A stretch of DNA of 36,519 nt from assembly GCA_037444075.1 (NCBI GenBank), contig JBBIND010000042.1:1-36519 (forward strand), written 5' to 3'. The position numbers and the translations under genes are program-made. Shown here piece after piece: positions 23,772 to 31,269 of this stretch. This DNA is from JBBIND01 sp037444075. Lineage in GTDB: Bacteria > Acidobacteriota > Terriglobia > Bryobacterales > Bryobacteraceae. A model generated the notes under the pieces. It did not search any database. It worked only from the letters and a program-made list of their open reading frames with translations, and was not told the origin of the DNA. Numbering within the stretch: the first letter of the stretch is position 1; each line of letters begins with the position of its first letter.

Positions 23772-24119
23772 ATGATGGAGAACTTCCGCAATTTCCAGGC
23801 GGGGCCGGATCCCTCAGGGAGAACCTGGCAGGTGGAGTTTGCCTGGCTCCAGACAGGTATAGCCATCCGTCACAGCGACTCAGTGGACGTCAAGTTCCTC
23901 CTCTCTGACGGCTCCTCGGCGCGGGAGAAGATTATCGCCTTGCCGCATCCTGCCTTGCTGGCCCAAAGCCGCCAGACAGGCAAGGCCCTGTCGGACCCGT
24001 GGTGCGCGCGGCTGGCAGCTCTGCACTTGAAGAACATGGTCGAAACAGGCGTAGACATGGAAAAAACCCTCATCGAGCTTTCCACCGATCAGGTGCAAGC
24101 CTACGACGCGATGCTCTGA
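23772..24119 (+). CDS. Unknown 115-aa protein upstream of pduS-like gene
   Basis: I do not recognise this protein. It has no signal peptide, membrane segment or cysteine motif (a single Cys in PWCARLAAL). The predicted pattern is an N-terminal beta region (GRTWQVEFAWLQTGIAIRH, VDVKFLLSDG) and a C-terminal helical half (CARLAALHLKNMVETGVDME). It ends 16 bp before the GTG start of the PduS-like gene on the same strand, so co-transcription is likely and a role with PduS/PduT is possible. Two adjacent ATG codons (23772 and 23775) are possible starts, and no strong ribosome-binding site is seen. Codon usage looks like the neighbours. Confidence 0.6.
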   Translation: MMENFRNFQAGPDPSGRTWQVEFAWLQTGIAIRHSDSVDVKFLLSDGSSAREKIIALPHPALLAQSRQTGKALSDPWCARLAALHLKNMVETGVDMEKTLIELSTDQVQAYDAML

Positions 24120-24135
24120 GACCAGGACCCGCTCC

Positions 24136-25452
24136 GTGGAGAGGCTGCCAGAAACACTGAAACGAATGGGCGTCGTGGGAGCCGGTGGCGCCGGCTTTCC
24201 AACCCACGTCAAGGCCAGTTCGCAGGCCGAGATCTTCCTGGCGAACGGCGCCGAGTGCGAGCCTCTGCTCCATAAGGACGTTGAGTTGATGAAGGCTTTC
24301 CCTGAAGAGATCCTTCACGGCATGCAACTCATGATGGAGGCTGTTGGCGCCAAAGTGGGCCAATTCGGCGTGAAAGAGAAGAACGCGCGGGCAGTCCAGG
24401 CGCTGGAGCCCGGGGCCCGGGCGAGAGGCATAAAGCTGGTTCTGCTGGGCGATTTCTATCCTTCCGGCGACGAATATGAACTTGTGCAGATTGCCACAGG
24501 GCGCCTGATTCCGCCGGGCGGCATACCGCTCCAGGTAGGCTGCGTGGTCAACAATGTCGAGACACTCCACAACGTGTACCGCGCCGCCCAGGGTGAACCG
24601 GTAGTGAAGAAGTTTGTCAGCGTCAACGGCGCCGTGAAGGAGCCGAAGTCCTTCTGGGTGCCGGTGGGCACCGCGTTTCGTGATCTCATCAAACTGGCTG
24701 GCGGAGTGACTGAGGATGCCGTGGGCGTCTTTGTCAGCGGCGTGATGATGGGGACGCTGACGTTTGACCTCGACCAGGCCGTGACCAAGACCACTGCGGG
24801 TTTGATTATCCTGCCGCGGAACCACTACCTGGTAACGCGCAAGGACCGTACGGCGGAGGCCATGAACCGGATTGGCAAGTCAGCCTGCGACCAGTGCAGC
24901 TATTGCACGGAGTTTTGCCCCAGGTATCTGCTAGGCTACCAGGTGATGCCGCACAAGGTGATGCGCACGCTGGGCTTCACCATGAGCGGCGGACAGAACT
25001 GGAATCAATGGGCGGAACTGTGCTGCGCCTGCGGCTTGTGCACGCTGTATGCCTGCCCGGAGGATCTGTATCCGAAGGAGGCCTGCGACGATGCCAGGAG
25101 CGATATGCGCGCGGCCGGATTCCGATTCGAGCAGACCGTGCCCGTGCAGGTGCATCCAATGAAGGAGTATCGCCGCGTGCCGCTCGCCATGTTGCGGCAG
25201 CGGCTCAAGCTGGAACCGTATGAAGCGGAGACGCCCTTCCAGGATGTCGAGTTCACGCCCGAGCTCGTGAAGTTGCCGCTGAAGCAACATACAGGCAAAC
25301 CGGCGACCGCTCTTGTCGCGGCCGGAGACCGCGTCACCCTCGGGCAGGAAGTGGCCGCCATGGGGCGCGACGAACTGGGCGCCAGCATCCACGCCAGCAT
25401 CGCTGGCCGGGTGTCGTCGGTGACGGCTACCAGCATTGAGATCGAGGCATAG
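24136..25452 (+). CDS. pduS: PduS-like cobalamin reductase / RnfC-type electron carrier
   Basis: A 438-aa flavo-iron-sulfur protein. The N-terminal nucleotide/FMN region has MGVVGAGGAGFPTHVKAS and the NGAECEPLL motif shared by PduS, RnfC and NuoF. Two [4Fe-4S] clusters are marked by Cys251/254/257/261 (CDQCSYCTEFCP) and Cys296/299/302/307 (CCACGLCTLYACP). A C-terminal sandwich-like segment (about 380-438) follows. The usual RnfC N-terminal barrel is missing, as in PduS. PduS reduces cob(III)alamin for reactivation of adenosylcobalamin inside or at the shell of the propanediol microcompartment. The start is GTG 24136. The PduT-like shell gene follows, the same pair order known from pdu operons. 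Confidence 0.85.
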   Translation: MERLPETLKRMGVVGAGGAGFPTHVKASSQAEIFLANGAECEPLLHKDVELMKAFPEEILHGMQLMMEAVGAKVGQFGVKEKNARAVQALEPGARARGIKLVLLGDFYPSGDEYELVQIATGRLIPPGGIPLQVGCVVNNVETLHNVYRAAQGEPVVKKFVSVNGAVKEPKSFWVPVGTAFRDLIKLAGGVTEDAVGVFVSGVMMGTLTFDLDQAVTKTTAGLIILPRNHYLVTRKDRTAEAMNRIGKSACDQCSYCTEFCPRYLLGYQVMPHKVMRTLGFTMSGGQNWNQWAELCCACGLCTLYACPEDLYPKEACDDARSDMRAAGFRFEQTVPVQVHPMKEYRRVPLAMLRQRLKLEPYEAETPFQDVEFTPELVKLPLKQHTGKPATALVAAGDRVTLGQEVAAMGRDELGASIHASIAGRVSSVTATSIEIEA

Positions 25453-25465
25453 AGCGGGAGAAGGC

Positions 25466-26020
25466 ATGGCGCAGAGGAATTCCATCGGTCTGATCGAACT
25501 CGGGAGTATCGCGGCCGGCTTTCAGGTCTGCGACGCAATGCTCAAGACGGCCGACGTCGAACTGTTGCTGGCCCGCACCATTTGCTCGGGAAAGTACATG
25601 GTACTCGTTCGCGGTGACGTGGCCGCCGTGGAAACCGCTGTGGAAGCCGGTTGCCGCGTCTGCGAATTCTCCGTGGTGGATCGTTTCGTCATCGCCAACG
25701 TCCATGAGTCGGTGTTTCCGGCCATCAACGGGACGAACAAAGTGGCAGGACTGGAGGCTCTCGGGGTGATTGAGTCCTTCTCCGTGGCCTCCCTCATCGA
25801 GGGGGCCGACGCGATGGCGAAGGCAGCCGACGTGAAACTGGTGGAAGTCCGGCTCGCGATGGCGCTGGGTGGTAAAGCGTTTGCCTCGGCGACGGGGAGC
25901 GTGGCGGCCGTGACGGCGGCAGTGGAAGCCGGCGCTCAGGCCGTGGCGCGCAAGGGCCTGCTGGTGAACAAAGTAGTGATTGCGCAGCCTCGCGCCGAGC
26001 TTCTGAACGAGATGCTCTAG
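25466..26020 (+). CDS. pduT: PduT-like tandem-BMC shell protein with cluster-binding Cys
   Basis: A 184-aa protein with two bacterial microcompartment (BMC) domains in tandem (about 5-90 and 95-180), the BMC-T layout that forms pseudohexameric trimers. Domain 1 begins SIGLIELGSIAAGFQVCDAM; domain 2 begins LGVIESFSVASLIEGADAM. Cys40 in ARTICSGK matches the pore cysteine of PduT (KTICPGK) that holds a [4Fe-4S] cluster in the trimer centre. GGGAGAAGG precedes ATG 25466; an in-frame start at 25436 overlaps pduS and is unlikely. It is the only BMC protein in the window: there is no PduA/J/B hexamer or pentamer gene. It may carry electrons for PduS rather than build a closed shell. Confidence 0.9.
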   Translation: MAQRNSIGLIELGSIAAGFQVCDAMLKTADVELLLARTICSGKYMVLVRGDVAAVETAVEAGCRVCEFSVVDRFVIANVHESVFPAINGTNKVAGLEALGVIESFSVASLIEGADAMAKAADVKLVEVRLAMALGGKAFASATGSVAAVTAAVEAGAQAVARKGLLVNKVVIAQPRAELLNEML

Positions 26021-26032
26021 CCGGCTGCCGTC

Positions 26033-26058
26033 CCTGGCGGGCCTGAGGCGGCGCCGGG
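26033..26058 (+). terminator. GC-rich hairpin after the PduT-like gene
   Basis: CCTGGCG (26033-26039) pairs with CGCCGGG (26052-26058), one G-U pair, around a 12-nt loop that can itself pair GCC/GGC. It starts 13 bp after the stop. No T-run follows, so intrinsic termination is uncertain. Confidence 0.35.
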
Positions 26059-26086
26059 CAGAACCGAATTTCCTTCCCGAGACCAC

Positions 26087-26114
26087 TTGCTTTAGGCGAG
26101 CGGTTTTGTATAAA
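26087..26114 (+). promoter_or_regulatory. Putative promoter of the LysW-like gene
   Basis: TTGCTT (26087-26092) and TATAAA (26109-26114) with a 16-bp spacer. A GGAGG ribosome-binding sequence follows at 26134-26138, 7 nt before ATG 26146. Confidence 0.5.
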
Positions 26115-26145
26115 GAGAAGTGCAGTCACTTTCGGAGGTATGAAC

Positions 26146-26370
26146 ATGGTTGATTGTCCCTTGTGTGATGCTGCTCTGGACGTGGAAGAGGATGAACTGG
26201 ACGAAGGCGACACCCTAATCTGCGAAGAATGCGGCGCCACACTCAGCGTGGCAGGCACCGATCCACTCGACATCGAAGAAGCGGACGAAGAGGAGATCGA
26301 TGACGAGGACGATGATTTCGACGAGGACGAAGACGAAGAAGAAGAAGAGGAAGAAGTAGACTGGCGGTAG
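26146..26370 (+). CDS. LysW-like zinc-ribbon protein with hyperacidic tail
   Basis: A 74-aa protein. Cys4/Cys7 (CPLC) and Cys26/Cys29 (CEEC) form a zinc ribbon followed by GATLSVAGTDPLDIEEA. This closely follows the plan of LysW, the amino-group carrier protein of lysine/ornithine synthesis. LysW ends in EDWGE, whose terminal Glu receives the substrate; here the tail is almost entirely Asp/Glu (about 28 of the last 34 residues) and ends EEEVDWR, so that attachment end is not conserved. The DNA of the tail is a low-complexity GAA/GAC run. GGAGG is correctly spaced for ATG 26146 but only 1 nt from ATG 26140, which decides the start. No LysX/LysZ-type partner is nearby. Confidence 0.75.
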   Translation: MVDCPLCDAALDVEEDELDEGDTLICEECGATLSVAGTDPLDIEEADEEEIDDEDDDFDEDEDEEEEEEEVDWR

Positions 26371-26753
26371 GTTCCGGATGGAGGGCCCGGTTCTCTTCTC
26401 TTCTTGCGCAAGTGACGGCCGTGGCTGCCAACGCCCGGCTGTAGGTTAGCGCCATCACGGGTCGGGCGGGGTGAAGCTTGGTGCGCGGGTGGCTGAAGGC
26501 GTCTTGCAGAACACCCGAATCCCATTCAGGAGCAGTGACTTGGTGCGCCTGTCAGGCCACGGCAGCAGCGCTCCTGTCAGCACCGGGCTAATGGCTGTAA
26601 CGCCGTCAGGGGGCCAATCGTCATAAGAATACCAACTGCCCGTTATAATGTAGGTACGAAGGCCAAGGAATGCCAGTTGGCGAGAATCTGCCGGAGGGGG
26701 TGGATCGAATCGCCAGGTTGAGCATCCAAATGGAAGCAGCTCGAAATATTGCG
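26371..26753. other. Unassigned 383-bp intergenic region
   Basis: No recognised gene. It holds a direct repeat CTTGGTGCGC (26477-26486 and 26539-26548), a long-range pairing GCCGTGGC (26418-26425) with GCCACGGC (26556-26563), a 6-bp hairpin CGGGTG/CACCCG (26486-26491 and 26512-26517), and a promoter -10 at 26644. A minus-strand open frame of about 100 codons (26763-26455) has no recognised family, ribosome-binding site or neighbours. The region may be a decayed gene or a structured RNA; neither is shown. Confidence 0.3.
26644..26649 (+). promoter_or_regulatory. Consensus -10 element for the 26754-28249 gene set
   Basis: A perfect TATAAT. The -35 position 17 bp upstream is poor (TCATAA at 26621-26626). 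Transcription would begin near 26657 and cover the three plus-strand genes ending at 28249. Confidence 0.4.
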
Positions 26754-27152
26754 ATGAAGACAATCAGCTTTCTGGTTCTGATCTCCTTGCTTTGGATCTG
26801 CCCTGCGGACCTTTATGCGCAGGCGCCGAACCAGCAGCCACCACTGCTGGGCGGACCGAAGAGGGACAAGAAAGAAGATGCTAACGTGCGCTCAGTCCAG
26901 GGAGTGGTGAGGGGACCGTCCGATTCGCTCGTTGAGGGGGCCGTGGTGCATTTGAAGGATACGAAATCGCTCCGCGTGCGTTCTTTCATCACCAGGGAGG
27001 ACGGCGGCTATCGGTTTCACGGCTTGAGCACCGACGTCGACTACGAATTGAGAGCGAACTTCCAGGATCTGTCCAGCGAAGTCAGACGCCTGAGTGTGTT
27101 TGATTCGCGCCGGAACGCGGTCATCAATCTTAAGCTGGAATCTAAACAATAA
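26754..27152 (+). CDS. Exported carboxypeptidase-regulatory-like domain protein
   Basis: A 132-aa protein with a signal peptide (MKTISFLVLISLLWICPADL, cleavage likely after LYAQ), a charged linker (KRDKKEDANV) and one Ig-like carboxypeptidase regulatory domain (about 45-130). The domain shows VQGVVRGPSDSLVEGAVVHL, a REDGGYRFHGL turn and DYELRANF, a pattern very common in acidobacterial exported proteins. It probably acts as a surface or periplasmic binding module. I chose ATG 26754 because the signal peptide begins there; ATG 26730 and ATG 26670 are in frame upstream, the latter with an AAGG-like sequence. The thioredoxin-fold gene follows after 33 bp. Confidence 0.72.
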   Translation: MKTISFLVLISLLWICPADLYAQAPNQQPPLLGGPKRDKKEDANVRSVQGVVRGPSDSLVEGAVVHLKDTKSLRVRSFITREDGGYRFHGLSTDVDYELRANFQDLSSEVRRLSVFDSRRNAVINLKLESKQ

Positions 27153-27185
27153 GCCGGCATACCGCCGGTCTGGGAGGTCAATAAC

Positions 27186-27764
27186 ATGAAGAAGATGCTG
27201 TTTGTGGGGGGGCTCGTACTTATTGCGGCGAGCGTGTTCGCACAGACTTTCAAGCTGGGCAATGCCGTCAGGGATTTCACACTGAATGACCTGGACGGCA
27301 ATCCGGTCCAGTTTTCGGCCCTGACGGGCGACGTAACGGCAGTGCTGTTCATCGCCACGCAGTGCCCCATTTCGAACGACTACAACGAGCGGATGAAGGC
27401 AGTCTACAAGGACTATCACAACCGCGGCGTGAAGTTCGTTTTCATCAATTCGAACAGCACGGAACCGGCTGGCGACGTCCGCAAACACATCGCCTCGAAC
27501 GGCTTCCCGTTCCAGGTTTACAAGGACCCGAACAACGTGGTGGCGGATATGTTTGCCGCCGAGTTCACTCCTGAAGTCTTTGTTCTGGACAAAGAAGGCT
27601 CGATCCGCTATCACGGCTTCATCGACGACCACCGGGCCGGGACCAACATTCAGGTCCAGGGTCTGCGGTTGGCGCTCAACGCTCTGCTGGGCGGGCAGAA
27701 AGTCAGCCTGGACCGCACCAAGGCTTTCGGTTGCACCATTAAGCGGGTGAAGAAAGCCTTGTGA
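27186..27764 (+). CDS. Exported redoxin-domain (AhpC/TSA-like) protein
   Basis: A 192-aa protein with a signal peptide (MKKMLFVGGLVLIAASVFAQ) and a thioredoxin-fold redoxin domain. The start is KLGNAVRDFTLNDLDGNPVQF; the active-site loop ATQCPISNDYNERM holds a single cysteine rather than CxxC; the C-terminal part reads FTPEVFVLDKEGSIRYHGF. A second cysteine (FGCTIKRVKK) lies near the C-terminus and could be a resolving residue. It probably acts in periplasmic thiol or peroxide chemistry. GGGAGG is 8 nt upstream. Its stop overlaps the GTG start of the TlpA-like gene (GTGA), so the two are coupled and may form a redox pair. Confidence 0.82.
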   Translation: MKKMLFVGGLVLIAASVFAQTFKLGNAVRDFTLNDLDGNPVQFSALTGDVTAVLFIATQCPISNDYNERMKAVYKDYHNRGVKFVFINSNSTEPAGDVRKHIASNGFPFQVYKDPNNVVADMFAAEFTPEVFVLDKEGSIRYHGFIDDHRAGTNIQVQGLRLALNALLGGQKVSLDRTKAFGCTIKRVKKAL

Positions 27765-28249
27765 GCAGCTTTTTGTTGCGCCTGATCCCACTAGTGCTCC
27801 TGCCGGCTGTTCTGCAGCCGGCAGGGGTTTCCCGGTTGCTGCCGTTGAACGAGTCCGCTTACCAGCGCGTGCTGGCTGACCAGCGCGGCAAAGTGGTGCT
27901 CGTGAATTTCTGGGCCACGTGGTGCGCGCCCTGCCTGGAAGAGATGCCGATGTTGGTTCAGCTGGAAGCCAGTCTGAAGCAGCGCGGTTTCCGGCTGGTC
28001 ACCATCACTGTCGACGAGAAGGAACAGGAGCGGGAAGCGTTGCAGTTCCTGCAGAAGCACCGGGTTCTGGAGCCCGCCTACATCAAGCGCACATCCAGCG
28101 ACGACGCTTTCATCACTGCAGTGGATGCCAAGTGGAGCGGAGCTGTGCCGGCCCTGTTTCTCTTCGACAGGAACGGCAGGAAGATCCAATCCTTCATCGG
28201 CGAAACGGAAAAGAAGGACCTGGAACCCGCCATCCGCAAGCTGCTGTAG
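27761..28249 (+). CDS. TlpA-like exported thioredoxin
   Basis: A 162-aa protein with an N-terminal hydrophobic signal (FLLRLIPLVLLPAVLQPA) and a thioredoxin domain with active site WCAPC in NFWATWCAPCLEEMP. A TlpA-type ITVDEKEQER strand follows, and GAVPALFLFDRNG is the cis-proline region. It likely keeps the single-cysteine redoxin encoded just upstream reduced in the periplasm; that pairing is inferred from the GTGA overlap. The start is GTG 27761. Its stop lies only 4 bp from the stop of the convergent lysA gene. Confidence 0.85.
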   Translation: MSSFLLRLIPLVLLPAVLQPAGVSRLLPLNESAYQRVLADQRGKVVLVNFWATWCAPCLEEMPMLVQLEASLKQRGFRLVTITVDEKEQEREALQFLQKHRVLEPAYIKRTSSDDAFITAVDAKWSGAVPALFLFDRNGRKIQSFIGETEKKDLEPAIRKLL

Positions 28250-28253
28250 ACTG

Positions 28254-29507
28254 CTACTCGGAGCGGACCAGATCCTCGTAGGATTCCCGTGCGCGGACCT
28301 CTCGCCAGGCGGATCCGCTCACCAGAACCTCGGGTGGGCGGGGACGGGAATTGTAGTTGGACGCGAGGACAAAGCCGTATGCGCCGGCGGTACACACTGC
28401 CAGATAGTCCCCTGGCCGGACGTCTGCAACCAGGCGGTCCCGCGCCAGAAAATCGCCGGTTTCGCAGACCGGCCCGACGATGTCAGCCAGAACGGCGCCA
28501 AGGCCAGGATCCGCCCGCAGAGGGACGATCTCGTGGTGTGACTGATAAAGGGAGGGTCGAATAAGGTCATTCATGGCCGCGTCGACTACGATGAACTCCT
28601 TGCTCCCGGACCGCTTGCGGTAGAGCACACGCGTCAGCAGCGCGCCAGCCTCGCCCACAATCGAGCGCCCCGGTTCGACCAGGACTTCCAGTTGCCGGCC
28701 CTCCAACCGTCCACGCATGGCCGACACGAAGGCGCCGACCTCAGGGGCCACGTCGTCCGGTTTGTACGGCACTCCGAGCCCGCCACCCAGATCCAGGTGG
28801 TGAATGGGGAGGTTTGCCGCCCGCAGCCGCTCGACGAGTTCCAACATGCGGTCCAGCGCCAGCAGCATCGGCGTGGTGTCGAGCAATTGCGAGCCGATAT
28901 GGCAGCTCACGCCTTCCAGACTCAAATGCCCGAAGGATGCCGCGCGCCGGTACACCTGCTCCGCCTCCCCGGCGTCGATGCCGAACTTATGCTCGCGGAG
29001 GCCGGTTGTGATGTAGGGGTGCGTGATGGCGTCAACGTCCGGATTGACACGCAGAGCAACCCGCGGCCGGGCGCCGTGGCGGGCGGCCAGCGCGTCCAGC
29101 AGAGCCACCTCGGCTTCGGATTCGCAGTTGAAACTGTGGATGCCGCTGTGCAGCGCGTACTCAATTTCCTCGGCGGTCTTCCCGACCCCCGAGAACACCA
29201 CTGTCCCGGCTTTGCCGCCAGCCCGCAATACGCGGTACAACTCGCCGCCGCTGACCACGTCGAAACCCGAGCCAGCCGCCGCCAGCAAAGATAGCACGCC
29301 CAGGTTGGAATTCGCTTTGACGGCGTAGCAGACGCGGTGCGGCAGATCGCCGAAGGCTTCGTCATAGGAGCGGTATCGCTCAAGGATGCCACGGCTGGAG
29401 TAAACGTAACAGGGTGTCCCGGCACTCCTGGCAATCTCGGAAAGGACCGCTTCCTCACAGTGAAGAAGGCCATCACGGTAGACAAACGGACTGCGGTTCG
29501 CCATCAT
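28254..29507 (-). CDS. lysA: Diaminopimelate decarboxylase
   Basis: A 417-aa PLP-dependent fold-III decarboxylase that makes L-lysine from meso-diaminopimelate. The Schiff-base Lys64 lies in CYAVKANSNLGVL. Other hallmarks are GSGFDVVSGGELYR, REHKFGID, CHIGSQLLDT, LDLGGGLGVPY, EPGRSIVGEAG and CETGDFLARDR (the CESGD motif, with Thr for Ser). Length and order are normal. ATG 29507 is supported by AAGGTG five bases before it; an in-frame TTG lies one codon upstream at 29510. Its start overlaps the stop of the upstream phosphatase gene by one base (TGATG), an unusual but coupled arrangement with a regulatory protein. Confidence 0.95.
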   Translation of the reverse strand: MMANRSPFVYRDGLLHCEEAVLSEIARSAGTPCYVYSSRGILERYRSYDEAFGDLPHRVCYAVKANSNLGVLSLLAAAGSGFDVVSGGELYRVLRAGGKAGTVVFSGVGKTAEEIEYALHSGIHSFNCESEAEVALLDALAARHGARPRVALRVNPDVDAITHPYITTGLREHKFGIDAGEAEQVYRRAASFGHLSLEGVSCHIGSQLLDTTPMLLALDRMLELVERLRAANLPIHHLDLGGGLGVPYKPDDVAPEVGAFVSAMRGRLEGRQLEVLVEPGRSIVGEAGALLTRVLYRKRSGSKEFIVVDAAMNDLIRPSLYQSHHEIVPLRADPGLGAVLADIVGPVCETGDFLARDRLVADVRPGDYLAVCTAGAYGFVLASNYNSRPRPPEVLVSGSAWREVRARESYEDLVRSE

Positions 29508-31258
29508 CAATTCACCTTGAGGACCACCAGCGTCTGGTCGTCGGCGCGTTCCGTCCCGCCGGCAAAGGCGTCCAAGTCGGCCAGAACGGCGTCAGCGATC
29601 GTTCTGGGCGCTGCTTCCCAATGGGTCTCCATCAAGGCGTACAGCCGCGACCGGCCGTATTCATCGTCAGCTGCGTTCCGCTGGTCATGTACACCGTCCG
29701 AATAGAGCAGGATGACATCGCCCGGTTCCGCCTGAAATGCAAGCTCATCGTATTCGCGTCCTTCCAGCAGACCCAGCGGGATGCCTTCCAGCCGCTGCTT
29801 GTGGATCTTCCCCTTGCGGCAGATGACTGGCGGAAACATACCGGCGTTTGAAACGGTGAACGTTCTGGTGCGCGCTTGCCAAAGAAGCACTATCAGGGTG
29901 ACGTACCTTGCATGAACCTGTCTTTCAAGGAGCGCGTCGTTCAGGCTGCGCAGCAGCGAGGACGGCTGCAGTTCGCGGGGAGCAAGCGTGTGCAACAAGC
30001 CGCTCACCATGGCGCCGTACAGCGCGGCGGCAGCGCTCTTTCCGCTGACGTCCCCAAAAGCGATGACCGCGTTTTCTCCGTTCGGCTTGGAGAAGTCGAA
30101 TATATCGCCGCTGATTTCCTGTGCCGGGCGAGCCACTACGGCAATGTCCAGACCCTCGATCCGGGGATTGCGCCGCAACAACAGCAGCGACTGCAGTTGG
30201 CGCGCCGCCGCCAGATTCTCCGTAATGCGCCGTTCGCGCAGAGCCAGTTCCTCGTAGAGACGGGCATTTTCGACCGCGCGCGCAATCATGGGCGCCAATA
30301 GGGAAAGCGTCCGTGCGTGGTTCTCAGTGAAGGCGCCCACGCGCTCGCTTTCCAGGTCCATCACTCCGACCACCCTGTCCGGGACCAGCAACGGCAGGGC
30401 GATTTCGGAGCGGATACCAGGTGTGGATTCGATGTAGCGGGGATCCGCCGCCGTGTCGATGACGCGCACTATCTCCCGGCGCTCCGCCGCGGCTCCGGTA
30501 ATCCCCTTGCCCAACGGGATGTTGTCCAACTGAATCCGCCGGTCATAGCGCAGGCTGAACCGGTTGCGTAACAGCCCTCGCTCCTCGTCGAGCAACAAGA
30601 CGCTGAACGCGTTGTAGTTAATCAACTGCTTGACGCCGTTGGCCACTTTACCCAGAAGCGTGTCCAGATCGAGCGTCGAAGAGAACTCCTGCGAGAGGTG
30701 CGCCAGAGCTTGCAGCGTTCGGTTCTGGGACTCGACGCGGCGGAACAGCCTGGCGTTGTCGATGGAAGCCGCGACGCGGGAAGCCAGCAACAGAAGCAAG
30801 GCGCTGTCTTCAGCCGTATAGGCATCCAACTGAGTGGATTGCAGATCGATCACACCCACCAGCCTGCCGCGCGCCAGCATCGGAACGGCGAGTTCGCTGC
30901 GCACGGCGTCAACAGCGCGCAGGTAGCGCGCGTCCGCCGTAACGTTGCCGGAAAGCACGGGCTGGCGGCTCGCGGCGGCGGCGCCGGTCAATCCCTCCCC
31001 CAGCGGGATCACCAGGCTGCGGACCAGTTCATCGCGGTGACCGATGGAGTAGCGAATGCGCAGGCCCTTGCGGCGTTCGCTATAAAGCAGGATGGCGAAC
31101 AACTCGAAGGGCAGCACTACCTGGATGAAAGATCCCAGCTTGGCCAGGAGTTCATCGAGATCCAGAGTCTCGGCCGTAAGGGTGGCTACTTCGAGCAGGA
31201 AGTCAAGCAGTTCGGCCCGGTCTTTGAAACGAACCGTGCCTTGCGTGAGGTCTGACAT
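29507..31258 (-). CDS. GAF-GAF-SpoIIE (RsbU-like) phosphatase
   Basis: A 583-aa cytoplasmic signalling protein. Two GAF sensor domains (about 25-175 and 190-345) share the repeated pattern IPLGEGLTGAAAASRQPV / IPLGKGITGAAAERREIV and VGVIDLQS / VGVMDLES. A short helical linker leads to a SpoIIE-type PP2C domain (about 375-583) with metal motifs ISGDIFDF, FGDVSGKSAAAAL, LYSDGVHDQRN and RADDQTLVVL. It probably dephosphorylates a STAS anti-anti-sigma factor in response to a small ligand or redox state; no such partner is visible. It sits 11 bp after deoC and overlaps lysA. It is a second SpoIIE phosphatase, different in sensor domains from the FHA form at 1294-2958. Confidence 0.92.
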   Translation of the reverse strand: MSDLTQGTVRFKDRAELLDFLLEVATLTAETLDLDELLAKLGSFIQVVLPFELFAILLYSERRKGLRIRYSIGHRDELVRSLVIPLGEGLTGAAAASRQPVLSGNVTADARYLRAVDAVRSELAVPMLARGRLVGVIDLQSTQLDAYTAEDSALLLLLASRVAASIDNARLFRRVESQNRTLQALAHLSQEFSSTLDLDTLLGKVANGVKQLINYNAFSVLLLDEERGLLRNRFSLRYDRRIQLDNIPLGKGITGAAAERREIVRVIDTAADPRYIESTPGIRSEIALPLLVPDRVVGVMDLESERVGAFTENHARTLSLLAPMIARAVENARLYEELALRERRITENLAAARQLQSLLLLRRNPRIEGLDIAVVARPAQEISGDIFDFSKPNGENAVIAFGDVSGKSAAAALYGAMVSGLLHTLAPRELQPSSLLRSLNDALLERQVHARYVTLIVLLWQARTRTFTVSNAGMFPPVICRKGKIHKQRLEGIPLGLLEGREYDELAFQAEPGDVILLYSDGVHDQRNAADDEYGRSRLYALMETHWEAAPRTIADAVLADLDAFAGGTERADDQTLVVLKVN

Positions 31259-31269
31259 GTCGCGGAGCT

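Noticed and set aside
26275..26360. GAA/GAC-rich tandem-like repeat
   Set aside because: It is the coding sequence for the Asp/Glu tail of the LysW-like protein, not an independent repeat element.
26481..26550. Possible tRNA-like segment (GGTGGCTGAAGGC, GAATCCC)
   Set aside because: The flanking GGTGCGC copies are direct, not complementary, so no acceptor stem forms.
26455..26763. 102-codon minus-strand open frame in the large spacer
   Set aside because: No ribosome-binding site, no recognised family, and it runs through the TATAAT of the opposite-strand promoter. Kept only as an unexplained spacer observation.
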